Below are positions 42,300 through 56,612 of a DNA stretch of 64,000 bases, one piece after another. Location of the stretch: positions 17,873,938 to 17,937,937 of the forward strand of contig OU452226.1 of assembly GCA_911728455.2 (NCBI GenBank). The letters run 5' to 3'. Numbering within the stretch: position 1 is the stretch's first letter; each line of letters starts with the position of its first letter. Source of the stretch: Marthasterias glacialis. Lineage: Eukaryota; Echinodermata; Asteroidea; Forcipulatida; Asteriidae. The notes beneath the pieces were generated by a model that worked only from the letters and a program-made list of their open reading frames with translations, did not search any database and was not told where the DNA came from. A program made the position numbers and the translations under genes.

Positions 42300-45200
42300 A
42301 CGACATTGACATTTTGGTCCACAACTCCAATATTTTTTAGGGGGGTACTAAAAAATATGTGCTTTTTGACCCGAAAACTTTCAGCCCCAAAACTGGTGGA
42401 TGTTTCCCGAACTAACGCTCATCCGGACTTGCAAATTAGAGCACTGGTACTGGGGGATATTCCCTCTTGACATGGTAGAGCAAAAATGACTTTGAAATTT
42501 TAGTCCAAAACAATTTTTCAGGGGGGTACTGAAAAATTTGTGTTTTTTGACCCTAAAACTTTCAGCCCCAAAACTGGTGGATGTTTCCCGAACTAACGCT
42601 CATCCGGACTTGCAAATTAGAGCACTCGTACTGGGGGATATTCCCTCTTGACATGGTAGAGCAAAAACGACTTTGAAATTTTGGTCCAAAACTCCAATTT
42701 TGTTTAGAGGGGTACAAAAAAATATGTGCTTTTTGACCCTAAAACTTTCAGCCCCAAAACTTGTGGACGTTTCCCGAACTAACGCTCATCCGGATTTGCA
42801 AATTAGAGCACTGGTACTGGGGGATATTCCCTCTTGACATGGTAAAGCAAAAATGACTTTGAAATTTTAGTCCAAAACTCCCATTTTTTGTAGGGGGGTA
42901 CTAAAAAATATGTGCTTTTTGACCCTAAAACTTTCAGCCCCAAAACTGGTGGATGTTTCCCGAACTTACGCTCATCCGGACTTGCAAATTAGAGCACTGG
43001 TACTGGGGGATATTCCCTCTTGACATGGTAGAGCAAAAACGACTTTGAAATTTTAGTCCAAAACTCCCATTTTTTGTAGGGGGGTACTAAAAAATATGTG
43101 CTTTTTGACCCTAAAACTTTCAGCCCCAAAACTGGTGGATGTTTCCCGAACTAACGCTCATCCGGATTTGCAAATTAGAGCACTGGTACTGGGGGATATT
43201 CCCTCTTGACATGGTAGAGCAAAAACGACTTTGAAATTTTAGTCCAAAACTCCAATTTTTTGTAGGGGGGTACTAAAAAATATGTGCTTTTTGACCCTAA
43301 AACTTTCAGCCCCAAAACTGGTGGATGTTTCCCGAACTTACGCTCATCCGGACTTGCAAATTAGAGCACTGGTACTGGGGGATATTCCCTCTTGACATGG
43401 TAGAGCAAAAATGACTTTGAAATTTTAGTCCAAAACTCCCATTTTTTGTAGGGGGGTACTAAAAAATATGTGCTTTTTGAGCCTAAAACTTTCAGCCCCA
43501 AAACTGGTGGATGTTTCCCGAACTAACGCTCATCCAGACTTGCAAATTAGAGCACTGGTACTGGGGGATATTCCTTCTTGACATGGTAGAGCAAAAATGA
43601 CTTTGAAATTTTAGTCCAAAACTATTTTTCAGGGGGGTACTGAAAAATTTGTGTTTTTTGACCCTAAAACTTTCAGCCCCAAAACTTGTGGATGTTTCCC
43701 AAACTAACGCTCATCCGGACTTGCAAATTAGAGCACTGGTACTGGGGGATATTCCCTCTTGACATGGTAGAGCAAAAACGACTTTGAAATTTTGGTCCAA
43801 AACTCCAATTTTGTTTAGAGGGGTACAAAAAAATATGTGCTTTTTGACCCTAAAACTTTCAGCCCCAAAACTTGTGGACGTTTCCCGAACTAACGCTCAT
43901 CCGGATTTGCAAATTAGAGCACTGGTACTGGGGGATATTCCCTCTTGACATGGTAAAGCAAAAACGACTTTGAAATTTGAGTCCAAAACTCCAATATTTT
44001 TCAGGGGGGTACTGAAAAATTTGTGTTTTTTGACCCTCAAACTTTAAGCCCCAAAACTGGTGGATGTTTCCCGAACTAACGCTCATCCGAACTTGCAAAT
44101 TAGAGCACTCGTACTGGGGGATATTCCCTCTTGACATGGTAGAGCAAAAACGACTTTGAAATTTTGGTCCACAACTCCAATTTTGTTGAGAGGGGTACTA
44201 AAAATTATGTGCTTTTTGACCCATAAAACTTTCAGCCCCAAAACTTGTGGACGTTTCCCGAACTAACGCTCATCTGGACTTGCAAATTAGAGCACTGGTA
44301 CTGGGGGATATTCCCTCTTGACATGGTAGAGCAAAAACGACATTGACATTTTGGTCCACAACTCCAATATTTTTTAGGGGGGTACTAAAAAATATGTGCT
44401 TTTTGACCCGAAAACTTTCAGCCCCAAAACTGGTGGATGTTTCCCGAACTAACGCTCATCCGGACTTGCAAATTAGAGCACTGGTACTGGGGGATATTCC
44501 CTCTTGACATGGTAGAGCAAAAATGACTTTGAAATTTTAGTCCAAAACAATTTTTCAGGGGGGTACTGAAAAATTTGTGTTTTTTGACCCTAAAACTTTC
44601 AGCCCCAAAACTGGTGGATGTTTCCCGAACTAACGCTCATCCGGACTTGCAAATTAGAGCACTCGTACTGGGGGATATTCCCTCTTGACATGGTAGAGCA
44701 AAAACGACTTTGAAATTTTGGTCCAAAACTCCAATTTTGTTTAGAGGGGTACAAAAAAATATGTGCTTTTTGACCCTAAAACTTTCAGCCCCAAAACTTG
44801 TGGACGTTTCCCGAACTAACGCTCATCCGGATTTGCAAATTAGAGCACTGGTACTGGGGGATATTCCCTCTTGACATGGTAAAGCAAAAATGACTTTGAA
44901 ATTTTAGTCCAAAACTCCCATTTTTTGTAGGGGGGTACTAAAAAATATGTGCTTTTTGACCCTAAAACTTTCAGCCCCAAAACTGGTGGATGTTTCCCGA
45001 ACTTACGCTCATCCGGTCTTGCAAATTAGAGCACTGGTACTGGGGGATATTCCCTCTTGACATGGTAGAGCAAAAACGACTTTGAAATTTTAGTCCAAAA
45101 CTCCCATTTTTTGTAGGGGGGTACTAAAAAATATGTGCTTTTTGACCCTAAAACTTTCAGCCCCAAAACTGGTGGATGTTTCCCGAACTAACGCTCATCC

Positions 45201-46940
45201 GGATTTGCAAATTAGAGCACTGGTACTGGGGGATATTCCCTCTTGACATGGTAGAGCAAAAACGACTTTGAAATTTTAGTCCAAAACTCCAATTTTTTGT
45301 AGGGGGGTACTAAAAAATATGTGCTTTTTGACCCTAAAACTTTCAGCCCCAAAACTGGTGGATGTTTCCCGAACTTACGCTCATCCGGACTTGCAAATTA
45401 GAGCACTGGTACTGGGGGATATTCCCTCTTGACATGGTAGAGCAAAAATGACTTTGAAATTTTAGTCCAAAACTCCAATTTTGTTTAGAGGGGTACAAAA
45501 AAATATGTGCTTTTTGACCCTAAAACTTTCAGCCCCAAAACTTGTGGACGTTTCCCGAACTAACGCTCATCCGGATTTGCAAATTAGAGCACTGGTACTG
45601 GGGGATATTCCCTCTTGACATGGTAAAGCAAAAATGACTTTGAAATTTTAGTCCAAAACTCCCATTTTTTGTAGGGGGGTACTAAAAAATATGTGCTTTT
45701 TGACCCTAAAACTTTCAGCCCCAAAACTGGTGGATGTTTCCCGAACTTACGCTCATCCGGTCTTGCAAATTAGAGCACTGGTACTGGGGGATATTCCCTC
45801 TTGACATGGTAGAGCAAAAACGACTTTGAAATTTTAGTCCAAAACTCCCATTTTTTGTAGGGGGGTACTAAAAAATATGTGCTTTTTGACCCTAAAACTT
45901 TCAGCCCCAAAACTGGTGGATGTTTCCCGAACTAACGCTCATCCGGACTTGCAAATTAGAGCACTGGTACTGGGGGATATTCCCTCTTGACATGGTAGAG
46001 CAAAAACGACTTTGAAATTTTAGTCCAAAACTCCAATTTTTTGTAGGGGGGTACTAAAAAATATGTGCTTTTTGACCCTAAAACTTTCAGCCCCAAAACT
46101 GGTGGATGTTTCCCGAACTTACGCTCATCCGGACTTGCAAATTAGAGCACTGGTACTGGGGGATATTCCCTCTTGACATGGTAGAGCAAAAATGACTTTG
46201 AAATTTTAGTCCAAAACTCCCATTTTTTGTAGGGGGGTACTAAAAAATATGTGCTTTTTGAGCCTAAAACTTTCAGCCCCAAAACTGGTGGATGTTTCCC
46301 GAACTAACGCTCATCCAGACTTGCAAATTAGAGCACTGGTACTGGGGGATATTCCTTCTTGACATGGTAGAGCAAAAATGACTTTGAAATTTTAGTCCAA
46401 AACTATTTTTCAGGGGGGTACTGAAAAATTTGTGTTTTTTGACCCTAAAACTTTCAGCCCCAAAACTTGTGGATGTTTCCCAAACTAACGCTCATCCGGA
46501 CTTGCAAATTAGAGCACTGGTACTGGGGGATATTCCCTCTTGACATGGTAGAGCAAAAACGACTTTGAAATTTTAGTCCAAAACTCCAATTTTGTTTAGA
46601 GGGGTACAAAAAAATATGTGCTTTTTGACCCTAAAACTTTCAGCCCCAAAACTTGTGGACGTTTCCCGAACTAACGCTCATCCGGATTTGCAAATTAGAG
46701 CACTGGTACTGGGGGATATTCCCTCTTGACATGGTAAAGCAAAAACGACTTTGAAATTTGAGTCCAAAACTCCAATATTTTTCAGGGGGGTACTGAAAAA
46801 TTTGTGTTTTTTGACCCTCAAACTTTAAGCCCCAAAACTGGTGGATGTTTCCCGAACTAACGCTCATCCGAACTTGCAAATTAGAGCACTCGTACTGGGG
46901 GATATTCCCTCTTGACATGGTAGAGCAAAAACGACTTTGA
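42300..46940 (+). repeat. Higher-order repeat blocks of ~2.04 and 2.78 kb
   Basis: The variant linker 'tagtccaaaacaatttttca' occurs at 42501 and 44538 (2037 bp, 11 monomers). An identical 92-codon minus ORF recurs at 43859-44137 and 46640-46918 (2781 bp, 15 monomers). The rare 'catccggtcttgcaaatt' occurs at about 45012 and 45757 (four monomers). The blocks overlap, so several duplication events of different length were superimposed. Confidence 0.88.
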
Positions 46941-47099
46941 AATTTTGGTCCACAACTCCAATTTTGTTGAGAGGGGTACTAAAAATTATGTGCTTTTTGA
47001 CCCATAAAACTTTCAGCCCCAAAACTTGTGGACGTTTCCCGAACTAACGCTCATCTGGACTTGCAAATTAGAGCACTGGTACTGGGGGATATTCCCTCT

Positions 47100-50000
47100 T
47101 GACATGGTAGAGCAAAAATGACTTTGAAATTTTAGTCCAAAACTCCCATTTTTTTTAGGGGGGTACTAAAAAATATGTGCTTTTTGACCCTAAAACTTTC
47201 AGCCCAAAAACTTGTGGATGTTTCCCGAACTAACGCTCATCCGGACTTGCAAATTAGAGCACTGGTACGGGGGGATATTCCCTCTTGACATGGTAGAGCA
47301 AAAACGACTTTGGAATTTTAGTCCAAAACTCCAATTTTTTGTAGGGGGGTACTAAAAAATATGTGCTTTTTGACCCTAAAACTTTCAGCCCCAAAACTGG
47401 TGGATGTTTCCCGAACTTACGCTCATCCGGACTTGCAAATTAGAGCACTGGTACTGGGGGATATTCCCTCTTGACATGGTAGAGCAAAAACGACTTTGAA
47501 ATTTTAGTCCAAAACTCCCATTTTTTGTAGGGGGGTACTAAAAAATATGTGCTTTTTGACCCTAAAACTTTCAGCCCCAAAACTGTTGGATGTTTCCCGA
47601 ACTAACGCTTATCCAGACTTGCAAATTAGAGCACTGGTACTGGAGGATATTCCTTCTTGACATGGTAGAGCAAAAATGACTTTGAAATTTTAGTCCAAAA
47701 CTATTTTTCAGGGGGGTACTGAAAAATTTGTGTTTTTTGACCCTAAAACTTTCAGCCCCAAAACTTGTGGATGTTTCCCGAACTAACGCTCATCCGGACT
47801 TGCAAATTAGAGCACTGGTACTGGGGGATATTCCCTCTTGACATGGTAGAGCAAAAACGACTTTGAAATTTTGGTCCAAAACTCCAATTTTGTTTAGAGG
47901 GGTACAAAAAAATATGTGCTTTTTTACCCTAAAACTTTCAGCCCCAAAACTTGTGGACGTTTCCCGAACTAACGCTCATCCGGACTTGCAAATTAGAGCA
48001 CTGGTACTGGGGGATATTCCCTCTTGACATGGTAGAGCAAAAATGACTTTGAAATTTTAGTCCAAAACTCCCATTTTTTTTAGGAGGGTACTAAAAAATA
48101 TGTGCTTTTTGACCCTAAAACTTTCAGCCCAAAAACTTGTGGATGTTTCCCGAACTAACGCTCATCCGGACTTGCAAATTAGAGCACTGGTACGGGGGGA
48201 TATTCCCTCTTGACATGGTAGAGCAAAAACGACTTTGGAATTTTAGTCCAAAATTCCCATTTTTTTTAGGGGGGTACTAAAAAATATGTGCTTTTTGACC
48301 CTAAAACTTTCAGCCCAAAAACTGATGGATGTTTCCCGAACTAACGCTCATCCGGACTTGCAAATTAGAGCACTCGTACTGGGGGATATTCCCTCTTGAC
48401 ATGGTAGAGCAAAAATGACTTTGAAATTTTAGTCCAAAACTATTTTTTAGGGGGTTACTGAAAAATTTGTGTTTTTTTGACCCTTAAACTTTCAGCCCCA
48501 AAACTTGTGGATGTTTCCCGAACTAACGCTCATCCGGACTTGCAAATTAGAGCACTGGTACTGGGGGATATTCCCTCTTGACATGGTAGAGCAAAAACGA
48601 CTTTGAAATTTTAGTCCAAAACTACCATTTTTTTTAGGGGGGTACTGTAAAATTTGTGCTTTTTGACCCATAAAACTTTCAGCCCAAAAACTGGTGGATG
48701 TTTCCCGAACTAACGCTCATCCGGACTTGCAAATTAGAGCATTGATACTGGGGGATATTCCCTCTTGACATGGTAGAGCAAAAATGACTTTGAAATTTTA
48801 GTCCAAAACTCCCATTTTTTGTAGGGGGGTACGAAAAATTATGTGCTTTTTGACCCTAAACTTTCAGCCCCAAAACTGGTGGATGTTTCCCGAACTTACG
48901 CTCATCCGGACTTGCAAATTAGAGCACTGGTACTGGGGGATATTCCCTCTTGACATGGTAGAGCAAAAACGACTTTGAAATTTTAGTCCAAAACTCCCAT
49001 TTTTTGTAGGGGGGTACTAAAAAATATGTGCTTTTTGACCCTAAAACTTTCAGCCCCAAAACTTGTGGACGTTTCCCGAACTAACGCTCATCCGGATTTG
49101 CAAATTAGAGCACTGGTACTGGGGGATATTCCCTCTTGACATGGTAGAGCAAAAACGACTTTGAAATTTTGGTCCACAACTCCAATTTTGTTGAGAGGGG
49201 TACTAAAAATTATGTGCTTTTTGACCCATAAAACTTTCAGCCCCAAAACTTGTGGACGTTTCCCGAACTAACGCTCATCCGGACTTGCAAATTAGAGCAC
49301 TGGTACTGGGGGATATTCCCTCTTGACATGGTAGAGCAAAAATGACTTTGAAATTTTAGTCCAAAACTCCCATTTTTTTTTAGGGGGGTACTAAAAAATA
49401 TGTGCTTTTTGACCTTAAAACTTTCAGCCCAAAAACTTGTGGATGTTTCCCGAACTAACGCTCATCCGGACTTGCAAATTAGAGCACTGGTACTGGGGGA
49501 TATTCCCTCTTGACATGGTAGAGCAAAAATGACTTTGAAATTTTAGTCCAAAACTCCAATTTTTTTTAGGGGGGTACTAAAAAATATGTGTTTTTTGACC
49601 CTAAAACTTTCAGCCCAAAAACTTGTGGATGTTTCCCGAACTACCGCTCATCCGGACTTGCAAATTAGAGCACTGGTACGGGGGGATATTCCCTCTTGAC
49701 ATGGTAGAGCAAAAACGACTTTGGAATTTTAGTCCAAAACTCCAATTTTTTGTAGGGGGGTACTAAAAAATATGTGCTTTTTGACCCTAAAACTTTCAGC
49801 CCCAAAACTGGTGGATGTTTCCCGAACTTACGCTCATCCAGACTTGCAAATTAGAGCACTGGTACTGGGGGATATTCCCTCTTGACATGGTAGAGCAAAA
49901 ACGACTTTGAAATTTTAGTCCAAAACTCCCATTTTTTGTAGGGGGGTACTAAAAAATATGTGCTTTTTGACCCTAAAACTTTCAGCCCCAAAACTGGTGG

Positions 50001-53000
50001 ATGTTTCCCGAACTAACGCTTATCCAGACTTGCAAATTAGAGCACTGGTACTGGGGGATATTCCTTCTTGACATGGTAGAGCAAAAATGACTTTGAAATT
50101 TTAGTCCAAAACTATTTTTCAGGGGGGTACTGAAAAATTTGTGTTTTTTGACCCTAAAACTTTCAGCCCCAAAACTTGTGGATGTTTCCCGAACTAACGC
50201 TCATCCGGACTTGCAAATTAGAGCACTGGTACTGGGGGATATTCCCTCTTGACATGGTAGAGCAAAAACGACTTTGAAATTTTGGTCCAAAACTCCAATT
50301 TTGTTTAGAGGGGTACAAAAAAATATGTGCTTTTTTACCCTAAAACTTTCAGCCCCAAAACTTGTGGACGTTTCCCGAACTAACGCTCATCCGGATTTGC
50401 AAATTAGAGCACTGGTACTCGGGGATATTCCCTCTTGACATGGTAGAGCAAAAATGACTTTGAAATTTTAGTCCAAAACTCCCATTTTTTTTAGGAGGGT
50501 ACTAAAAAATATGTGCTTTTTGACCCTAAAACTTTCAGCCCAAAAACTTGTGGATGTTTCCCGAACTAACGCTCATCCGGACTTGCAAATTAGAGCACTG
50601 GTACGGGGGGATATTCCCTCTTGACATGGTAGAGCAAAAACGACTTTGGAATTTTAGTCCAAAACTCCCATTTTTTGTAGGGGGGTACTAAAAAATATGT
50701 GCTTTTTGACCCTAAAACTTTCAGCCCAAAAACTGATGGATGTTTCCCGAACTAACGCTCATCCGGACTTGCAAATTAGAGCACTCGTACTGGGGGATAT
50801 TCCCTCTTGACATGGTAGAGCAAAAATGACTTTGAAATTTTAGTCCAAAACTATTTTTTAGGGGGTTACTGAAAAATTTGTGTTTTTTTGACCCTTAAAC
50901 TTTCAGCCCCAAAACTTGTGGATGTTTCCCGAACTAACGCTCATCCGGACTTGCAAATTAGAGCACTGGTACTGGGGGATATTCCCTCTTGACATGGTAG
51001 AGCAAAAACGACTTTGAAATTTTAGTCCAAAACTACCATTTTTTTTAGGGGGGTACTGTAAAATTTGTGCTTTTTGACCCATAAAACTTTCAGCCCAAAA
51101 ACTGGTGGATGTTTCCCGAACTAACGCTCATCCGGACTTGCAAATTAGAGCATTGATACTGGGGTATATTCCCTCTTGACATGGTAGAGCAAAAATGACT
51201 TTGAAATTTTAGTCCAAAACTCCCATTTTTTGTAGGGGGGTACGAAAAAATATGTGCTTTTTGACCCTAAACTTTCAGCCCCAAAACTGGTGGATGTTTC
51301 CCGAACTTACGCTCATCCGGACTTGCAAATTAGAGCACTGGTACTGGAGGATATTCCCTCTTGACATGGTAGAGCAAAAACGACTTTGAAATTTTAGTCC
51401 AAAACTCCCATTTTTTGTAGGGGGGTACTAAAAAATATGTGCTTTTTGACCCTAAAACTTTCAGTCCCAAAACTTGTGGACGTTTCCCGAACTAACGCTC
51501 ATCCGGATTTGCAAATTAGAGCACTGGTACTGGGGGATATTCCCTCTTGACATGGTAGAGCAAAAACGACTTTGAAATTTTGGTCCACAACTCCAATTTT
51601 GTTGAGAGGGGTACTAAAAATTATGTGCTTTTTGACCCATAAAACTTTCAGCCCCAAAACTTGTGGACGTTTCCCGAACTAACGCTCATCCGGACTTGCA
51701 AATTAGAGCACTGGTACTGGGGGATATTCCCTCTTGACATGGTAGAGCAAAAATGACTTTGAAATTTTAGTCCAAAACTCCCATTTTTTTTTAGGGGGGT
51801 ACTAAAAAATATGTGCTTTTTGACCTTAAAACTTTCAGCCCAAAAACTGGTGGATGTTTCCCGAACTAACGCTCATCCGGACTTGCAAATTAGAGCACTG
51901 GTACTGGGGGATATTCCCTCTTGACATGGTAGAGCAAAAATGACTTTGAAATTTTAGTCCAAAACTCCCATTTTTTTTAGGGGGGTACTAAAAAATATGT
52001 GCTTTTTGACCCTAAAACTTTCAGCCCAAAAACTTGTGGATGTTTCCCGAACTACCGTTCATCCGGACTTGCAAATTAGAGCACTGGTACGGGGGGATAT
52101 TCCCTCTTGACATGGTAGAGCAAAAACGACTTTGGAATTTTAGTCCAAAACTCCAATTTTTTGTAGGGGGGTACTAAAAAATATGTGCTTTTTGACCCTA
52201 AAACTTTCAGCCCCAAAACTGGTGGATGTTTACCGAACTTACGCTCATCCAGACTTGCAAATTAGAGCACTGGTACTGGGGGATATTCCCTCTTGACATG
52301 GTAGAGCAAAAACGACTTTGAAATTTTAGTCCAAAACTCCCATTTTTTGTAGGGGGGTACTAAAAAATATGTGCTTTTTGAGCCTAAAACTTTCAGCCCC
52401 AAAACTGGTGGATGTTTCCCGAACTAACGCTTATCCAGACTTGCAAATTAGAGCACTGGTACTGGGGGATATTCCTTCTTGACATGGTAGAGCAAAAATG
52501 ACTTTGAAATTTTAGTCCAAAACTATTTTTCAGGGGGGTACTGAAAAATTTGTGTTTTTTGACCCTAAAACTTTCAGCCCCAAAACTTGTGGATGTTTCC
52601 CGAACTAACGCTCATCCGGACTTGCAAATTAGAGCACTGGTACTGGGGGATATTCCCTCTTGACATGGTAGAGCAAAAACGACTTTGAAATTTTGGTCCA
52701 AAACTCCAATTTTGTTTTGAGGGGTACAAAAAAATATGTGCTTTTTTACCCTAAAACTTTCAGCCCCAAAACTTGTGGACGTTTCCCGAACTAACGCTCA
52801 TCCGGATTTGCAAATTAGAGCACTGGTACTGGGGGATATTCCCTCTTGACATGGTAAAGCAAAAACGACTTTGAAATTTGAGTCCAAAACTCCAATATTT
52901 TTCAGGGGGGTACTGAAAAATTTGTGTTTTTTGACCCTAAAACTTTAAGCCCCAAAACTGGTGGATGTTTCCCGAACTAACGCTCATCCGGACTTGAAAA

Positions 53001-53100
53001 TTAGAGCACTGGTACGGGGGGATATTCCCTCTTGACATGGTAGAGCAAAAACGACTTTGGAATTTTAGTCCAAAACTCCCATTTTTTGTAGGGGGGTACT
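47100..53100 (+). repeat. Higher-order repeat blocks of 2411 bp within the array
   Basis: The rare variant 'ggtacggggggatattcc' occurs at 47266, 49677 and 52088 (spacing 2411 both times), and its second instance at 48191 and 50602 (again 2411). 'cattgatactgggg' occurs at 48741 and 51152 (2411), then 53749 (2411 plus one ~186-bp monomer). Thirteen monomers make one block, repeated about 2.5 times. The match of several independent markers shows recent block duplication. Confidence 0.9.
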
Positions 53101-56100
53101 AAAAAATATGTGCTTTTTGACCCTAAAACTTTCAGCCCCAAAACTGATGGATGTTTCCCGAACTAACGCTCATCCGGACTTGCAAATTAGAGCACTGGTA
53201 GTGGGGGATATTCCCTCTTGACATGGTAGAGCAAAAATGACTTTGAAATTTTAGTCCAAAACTATTTTTTAGGGGGTTACTGAAAAATTTGTGTTTTTTT
53301 GACCCTTAAACTTTCAGCCCCAAAACTTGTGGATGTTTCCCGAACTAACGCTCATCCGGACTTGCAAATTAGAGCACTGGTACTGGGGGATATTCCCTCT
53401 TGACATGGTAGAGCAAAAACGACTTTGACATTTTAGTCCAAAACTGCCATTTTTTTACTGGGGGGTACTGAAAAATTTGTGTTTTTTGACCCTAAAACTT
53501 TCAGCCCCAAAACTGGTGGATGTTTCCCGAACTAACGCTCATCCGGACTTGCAAATTAGAGCACTGGTACTGGGGGATATTCCCTCTTGACATGGTAGAG
53601 CAAAAACGACTTTGAAATTTTAGTCCAAAACTACCATTTTTTTTAGGGGGTACTGTAAAATTTGTGCTTTTTGACCCATAAAACTTTCAGCCCAAAAACT
53701 GGTGGATGTTTCCCGAACTAACGCTCATCCGGACTTGCAAATTAGAGCATTGATACTGGGGGATATTCCCTCTTGACATGGTAGAGCAAAAACGACTTTG
53801 AAATTTTAGTCCAAAACTCCCATTTTTTGTAGGGGGGTACGAAAAAATATGTGCTTTTTGACCCTAAAACTTTCAGCCCCAAAACTGGTGGATGTTTCCC
53901 GAACTTACGCTCATCCGGACTTGCAAATTAGAGCACTGGTACTGGGGGATATTCCCTCTTGATATGGTAGAGCAAAAACGACTTTGAAATTTTAGTCCAA
54001 AACTCCCATTTTTTGTAGGGGGGTACTAAAAAATATGTGCTTTTTGACCCTAAAACTTTCAGCCCCAAAACTTGTGGACGTTTCCCGAACTAACGCTCAT
54101 CCGGATTTGCAAATTAGAGCACTGGTACTGGGGGATATTCCCTCTTGACATGGTAGAGCAAAAACGACTTTGAAATTTTAGTCCAAAACTCCCATTTTTT
54201 GTAGGGGGGTACTAAAAAATATGTGCTTTTTGACCCTAAAACTTTCAGCCCCAAAACTGATGGATGTTTCCCGAACTAACGCTCATCCGGACTTGCAAAT
54301 TAGAGCACTGGTAGTGGGGGATATTCCCTCTTGACATGGTAGAGCAAAAATGACTTTGAAATTTTAGTCCAAAACTATTTTTTAGGGGGTTACTGAAAAA
54401 TTTGTGTTTTTTTGACCCTTAAACTTTCAGCCCCAAAACTTGTGGATGTTTCCCGAACTAACGCTCATCCGGACTTGCAAATTAGAGCACTGGTACTGGG
54501 GGATATTCCCTCTTGACATGGTAGAGCAAAAACGACTTTGACATTTTAGTCCAAAACTGCCATTTTTTTACAGGGGGGTACTGAAAAATTTGTGTTTTTT
54601 GACCCTAAAACTTTCAGCCCCAAAACTGGTGGATGTTTCCCGAACTAACGCTCATCCGGACTTGCAAATTAGAGCACTGGTACGGGGGGATATTCCCTCT
54701 TGACATGGTAGAGCAAAAACGACTTTGGAATTTTAGTCCAAAACTCCCATTTTTTGTAGGGGGGTACTAAAAAATATGTGCTTTTTGACCCTAAAACTTT
54801 CAGCCCCAAAACTGATGGATGTTTCCCGAACTAACGCTCATCCGGACTTGCAAATTAGAGCACTGGTAGTGGGGGATATTCCCTCTTGACATGGTAGAGC
54901 AAAAACGACTTTGAAATTTTAGTCCAAAACTCCCATTTTTTGTAGGGGGGGAAGGAAAAATATGTGCTTTTTGACCCTAAAACTTTCAGCCCCAAAACTG
55001 GTGGATGTTTCCCGAACTTACGCTCATCCGGACTTGCAAATTAGATCACTGGTACTGGGGGATATTCCCTCTTGACATGGTAGAGCAAAAACGACTTTGA
55101 AATTTTAGTCCAAAACTCCCATTTTTTGTAGGGGGGTACTAAAAAATATGTGCTTTTTGACCCTAAAACTTTCAGCCCCAAAACTTGTGGACGTTTCCCG
55201 AACTAACGCTCATCCGGATTTGCAAATTAGAGCACTGGTACTGGGGGATATTCCCTCTTGACATGGTAGAGCAAAAACGACTTTGACATTTTGGTCCAAA
55301 ACTCCAATTTTGTTTACGGGGGTACTGTAAAATTTGTGCTTTTTGACCCTAAAACTTTCAGCCCCAAAAGTGGTGTATGTTTCCCGAACTAACGCTCATC
55401 CGGACTTGCAAATTAGAGCACTCGTACTGGGGGATATTCCCTCTTGACATGGTAGAGCAAAAACAACTTTGAAATTTTGGTCCAAAACTCCAATTTTGTT
55501 AAGAGGGGTACAAAAAAATATGTGCTTTTTGACCCTAAAACTTTCAGCCCCAAAACTTGTGGACGTTTCCCGAACTAACGCTCATCCGGATTTGCAAATT
55601 AGAGCACTGGTACTGGGGGATATTCCCTCTTGACATGGTAAAGCAAAAACGACTTTGAAATTTGAGTCCAAAACTCCAATATTTTTCAGGGGGGTACTGA
55701 AAAATTTGTGGTTTTTGACCCTAAAACTTTAAGCCCCAAAACTGGTGGATGTTTCCCGAACTAATGCTCATCCGGACTTGCAAATTAGAGCACTGGTACT
55801 GGGGGATATTCCCTCTTGACATGGTAGAGCAAAAACGACTATGAAATTTTGGTCCACAACTCCAATTTTGTTGAGAGGGGTACTAAAAATTATGTGCTTT
55901 TTGACCCTAAAACTTTCAGCCCCAAAACTTATGGACGTTTCCCGAACTAACGCTCATCCGGACTTGCAAATTAGAGCACTGGTACTGGGGGATATTGCCT
56001 CTTGACATGGTAGAGCAAAAATGACTTTGAAATTTTAGTCCAAAACTCCAATATTTTTCAGCGGGGTACTAAAAAATATGTGTTTTTTTTCCCTTAAACT

Positions 56101-56586
56101 TTCAGCCTAAAAATGGTGGATATTTCCCGAACTAACGCTTATCCGGACTTGCAAATTAGAACACCGGTACTATGGGATATTCCCTCTTGACATGGTAATG
56201 CAAAAATGACTTTGACATTTTGGTCCAAAACTCCAATTTGTTTTAGGGGGGTACTTAAAAAATATGTGCTTTTTGACCCTAAAACTTTCATCCCAAAAAC
56301 TGGTGGATGTTTCCCGAACTAACGCTCATCCGGACTTGCAAATTAGAGCACTGGTACTGGGGGATATTCCCTCTTGACATGGTAGAGCAAAAACGACTTT
56401 GACATTTTGGTCCAAAACTCCAATTTTGTTTACGGGGGTACTGTAAAATTTGTGCTTTTTGACCCTAAAACTTTCAGCCCCAAAAGTGGTGTATGTTTCC
56501 CGAACTAACGCTCATCCGGACTTGCAAATTAGAGCACTGGTACTGGGGGATATTCCCTCTTGACATGGAAGAGCAAAAACGACTTT

Positions 56587-56612
56587 ATTTTTTAGTACCC
56601 CCCTAAAAAAAA
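56587..56612 (-). repeat. Micro-inversion of the linker inside one satellite monomer
   Basis: 'attttttagtacccccctaa' plus 'aaaaaat' is the exact reverse orientation of the usual linker 'attttttttaggggggtact' plus 'aaaaaat'. It is flanked on both sides by normal-orientation monomer sequence ('gcaaaaacgactt' before, 'gtgctttttgaccc' after). The ~30 bp 'gaaattttggtccaaaactc' normally preceding the linker are missing in this unit. I see it only here in the array. Confidence 0.85.
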
